From an uncultured Eubacteriales bacterium (lineage in GTDB: Bacteria > Bacillota > Clostridia > Christensenellales > Borkfalkiaceae): DNA of 14,954 nucleotides. The notes below the pieces were generated by a model. The model was given only the letters and a program-made list of their open reading frames with translations, was not told the DNA's origin and ran no database searches. Below are positions 13,625 through 14,954 of the stretch, in pieces (position 1 is the first letter of the stretch; the number at the start of each line of letters is the position of its first letter). Location: positions 1-14,954 of the forward strand of contig CATYEP010000036.1 of NCBI GenBank assembly GCA_958405585.1. Reading direction: 5' to 3'. The translations under genes were made by a program, and so were the position numbers.

Positions 13625-14954
13625 ATGAAAAAAGTAAGCAACATTCGAATTGAATATGAAGAGGATGCCGTTTTGGCCTTTGCGGCAGAGGAACTGAAGA
13701 GATATATATTGAGCAGTGCCGTACCGGCAGAGAAAATTATCTTGGGATGTTCGCCGCAGTTTTTGGAGGCGCACGGCTTGGGGGGTAAACTCAGGTACGA
13801 CGGGTATGGGATACGGGTGTACGAAGATGCGGTTGTGATCGGTTCGTTGCAGCCGCGCGGCGTTCTTTTCGGTGTGTATCACTTACTGGAAGAGAACGGC
13901 TGTCAATTTCTTTTGACGGCGGGCGTGGTGCATACGGAGCCGATGCCGGTTGCGTTGGTGAAAGCAGACGAAGGTATTTTTAATCCTGACTATGAGATCC
14001 GGGGGATAGCGCATTCTTGCGGGTATAATTCGGAGGATTGGGTACGTGAGGCGGAAAAAATTTTTGACATATATGCAAAATGGGGAATAAACACCATTTT
14101 TTTGCATCAAGGGATGACCGAAACCATGCCGCGGCAAAATGCGGAAGTGATCGAACAGGTCAAACGGCGGGGATTGCGGGTAGAGTACGGAGGTCATTTG
14201 GCGCAGAATTACGTAGACCGATCCTTATTCGATTCGCATCCGGAATATTTCATTGAGCGCAACGGTGTGCGTACTCCGCGCGGAAATTTTTGCACGAGCA
14301 ATCCGGAGGCAATGCGGCTGTTTTGCGAAGGGATACGTCGGTTCATGGCAACAGCGAAAGGGATCGATGTGCTGCATCTTTGGTTTGACGACGTGGTGGA
14401 AGGAAGTTGGTGCACGTGCGATGCATGCAGAGGGCTGAGTCCTTTGGATCAACAAGAGCGCATCATACGTAAAGTTTATGAAACGCTTGCCGAAGATTTT
14501 CCTGATCTGGAAATAGATATTCTCCTTTACCATGATACTTTGGAGAATGTAGGGCAAATACATGCGGATATTCCGAACACGATCGGCGTCTTTGCCCCGC
14601 GAGAGCGATGTTATGCACATTGTTTGGAGAACGGGTGTGATTGCAATCGTTATTATTACGGGTTGCTCAAAGAAGCGGCAAAGGTATTCGGCGACCGCGT
14701 GGAAGTGTTTGAATACTATTCGGATCCCATACTTTTTTCAAAATGTTTGACGGCGCTTGGGGAAACGATTGCGCAAGATCTTATTTCTTATCGGCGTGCG
14801 GGGGTCAAGCGCATTGTCAATCTGACGTTCGGGCTCTATTCAAACTGGGCCTACGGCCTCAACGATTACATTTTTGCCCGACACAGTTTTGATACGGCGC
14901 GTTCGGTCGAACAAACGCAGAGAGAATATATAAAATTGCTTCCCGCGCCGATAG
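13625..14954 (+). CDS. DUF4838-type glycoside hydrolase (GH163-related), 3' end outside window
   Basis: 443 codons are present and the frame is open at the right edge. Residues about 1-110 form the alpha/beta N-terminal domain shared by GH20/GH67-type enzymes (AAEELKRYI, then GYGIRVYEDAVVIG, then RGVLFGVYHLLEENG). The central TIM-barrel-like part carries the DUF4838 hallmarks: HLWFDDVVEGSWCTCDAC (D255, D256, C263, C265, C268), then LSPLDQ, FAPRERCYAHCL and NWAYGLNDYIFAR. Some DUF4838 proteins are GH163 endo-beta-N-acetylglucosaminidases, so an endo-acting glycan role is possible but unproven. No signal peptide is visible. The ATG has no good Shine-Dalgarno sequence; the promoter position and family start support it. 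Its own promoter follows the ROK gene by about 25 bases. Confidence 0.85.
   Translation, partial: MKKVSNIRIEYEEDAVLAFAAEELKRYILSSAVPAEKIILGCSPQFLEAHGLGGKLRYDGYGIRVYEDAVVIGSLQPRGVLFGVYHLLEENGCQFLLTAGVVHTEPMPVALVKADEGIFNPDYEIRGIAHSCGYNSEDWVREAEKIFDIYAKWGINTIFLHQGMTETMPRQNAEVIEQVKRRGLRVEYGGHLAQNYVDRSLFDSHPEYFIERNGVRTPRGNFCTSNPEAMRLFCEGIRRFMATAKGIDVLHLWFDDVVEGSWCTCDACRGLSPLDQQERIIRKVYETLAEDFPDLEIDILLYHDTLENVGQIHADIPNTIGVFAPRERCYAHCLENGCDCNRYYYGLLKEAAKVFGDRVEVFEYYSDPILFSKCLTALGETIAQDLISYRRAGVKRIVNLTFGLYSNWAYGLNDYIFARHSFDTARSVEQTQREYIKLLPAPI

Overview
The window looks like a piece of a Clostridia-type Firmicutes chromosome. The left third carries the conserved order Orn/Lys/Arg-decarboxylase-like (YaaO-like) – tmk – holB – ricT, which matches the yaaO–tmk–(yaaQ–yaaR)–holB–yaaT neighbourhood known from Bacillus subtilis. 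It is followed by a small clostridial-type 2[4Fe-4S] ferredoxin. Genes here are GC-rich and closely packed. No species call is justified from sequence alone; an anaerobic gut-type Clostridia member is an inference from the ferredoxin and the glycosidases.

Layout. (1) 3-71: last codons of a probable GreA-type factor. (2) 113-1135: an unrecognised single-pass membrane protein, followed by a strong hairpin. (3) 1199-5171: the housekeeping block (decarboxylase-like, tmk, holB, ricT; holB and ricT overlap by ATGA). (4) 5239-5536: promoter, ferredoxin and intrinsic terminator. (5) 5560-5677: tRNA-Ala(GGC) with its own terminator hairpin. (6) 5598-7460: a scar of broken genes. A large serine recombinase lacks its catalytic N-terminal domain and its open frame runs antisense into the tRNA. 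It meets, 5' end to 5' end, the truncated and frameshifted tail of an alpha-galactosidase-like glycosidase. (7) 7461-7780: non-coding sequence with a striking long hairpin. (8) 7782-14954: a glycan-degradation locus with visibly lower GC. It comprises a GH38 alpha-mannosidase, a GH78-like alpha-L-rhamnosidase and a ROK-family repressor in one overlapping operon. A separately promoted DUF4838-type (GH163-related) glycosidase runs off the right edge; it has no stop in the window.

How they fit together. The three sugar enzymes have no visible signal peptides, so they probably act on imported oligosaccharides in the cytoplasm. The mix (alpha-mannosidase, deoxyhexosidase-like, DUF4838 family) suggests a mannose-containing or complex glycan, but the substrate is not proven. 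Both promoters of the locus have the same architecture (TTGACA, 17 bp, TAGAAT, then a related A/T-rich partly palindromic block just after the start point). They are probably controlled together by the ROK regulator encoded between them. The tRNA-Ala gene, the broken recombinase and a 20-bp direct repeat starting at the tRNA 3' end mark this as an integration hot spot that has since decayed by deletion.

Nothing in the window is clearly a new molecular system. The most interesting points are the shared operator architecture of the glycan locus, the tRNA/recombinase repeat structure, the deletion joint between two divergent genes, and the altered zinc motif of the ROK protein.
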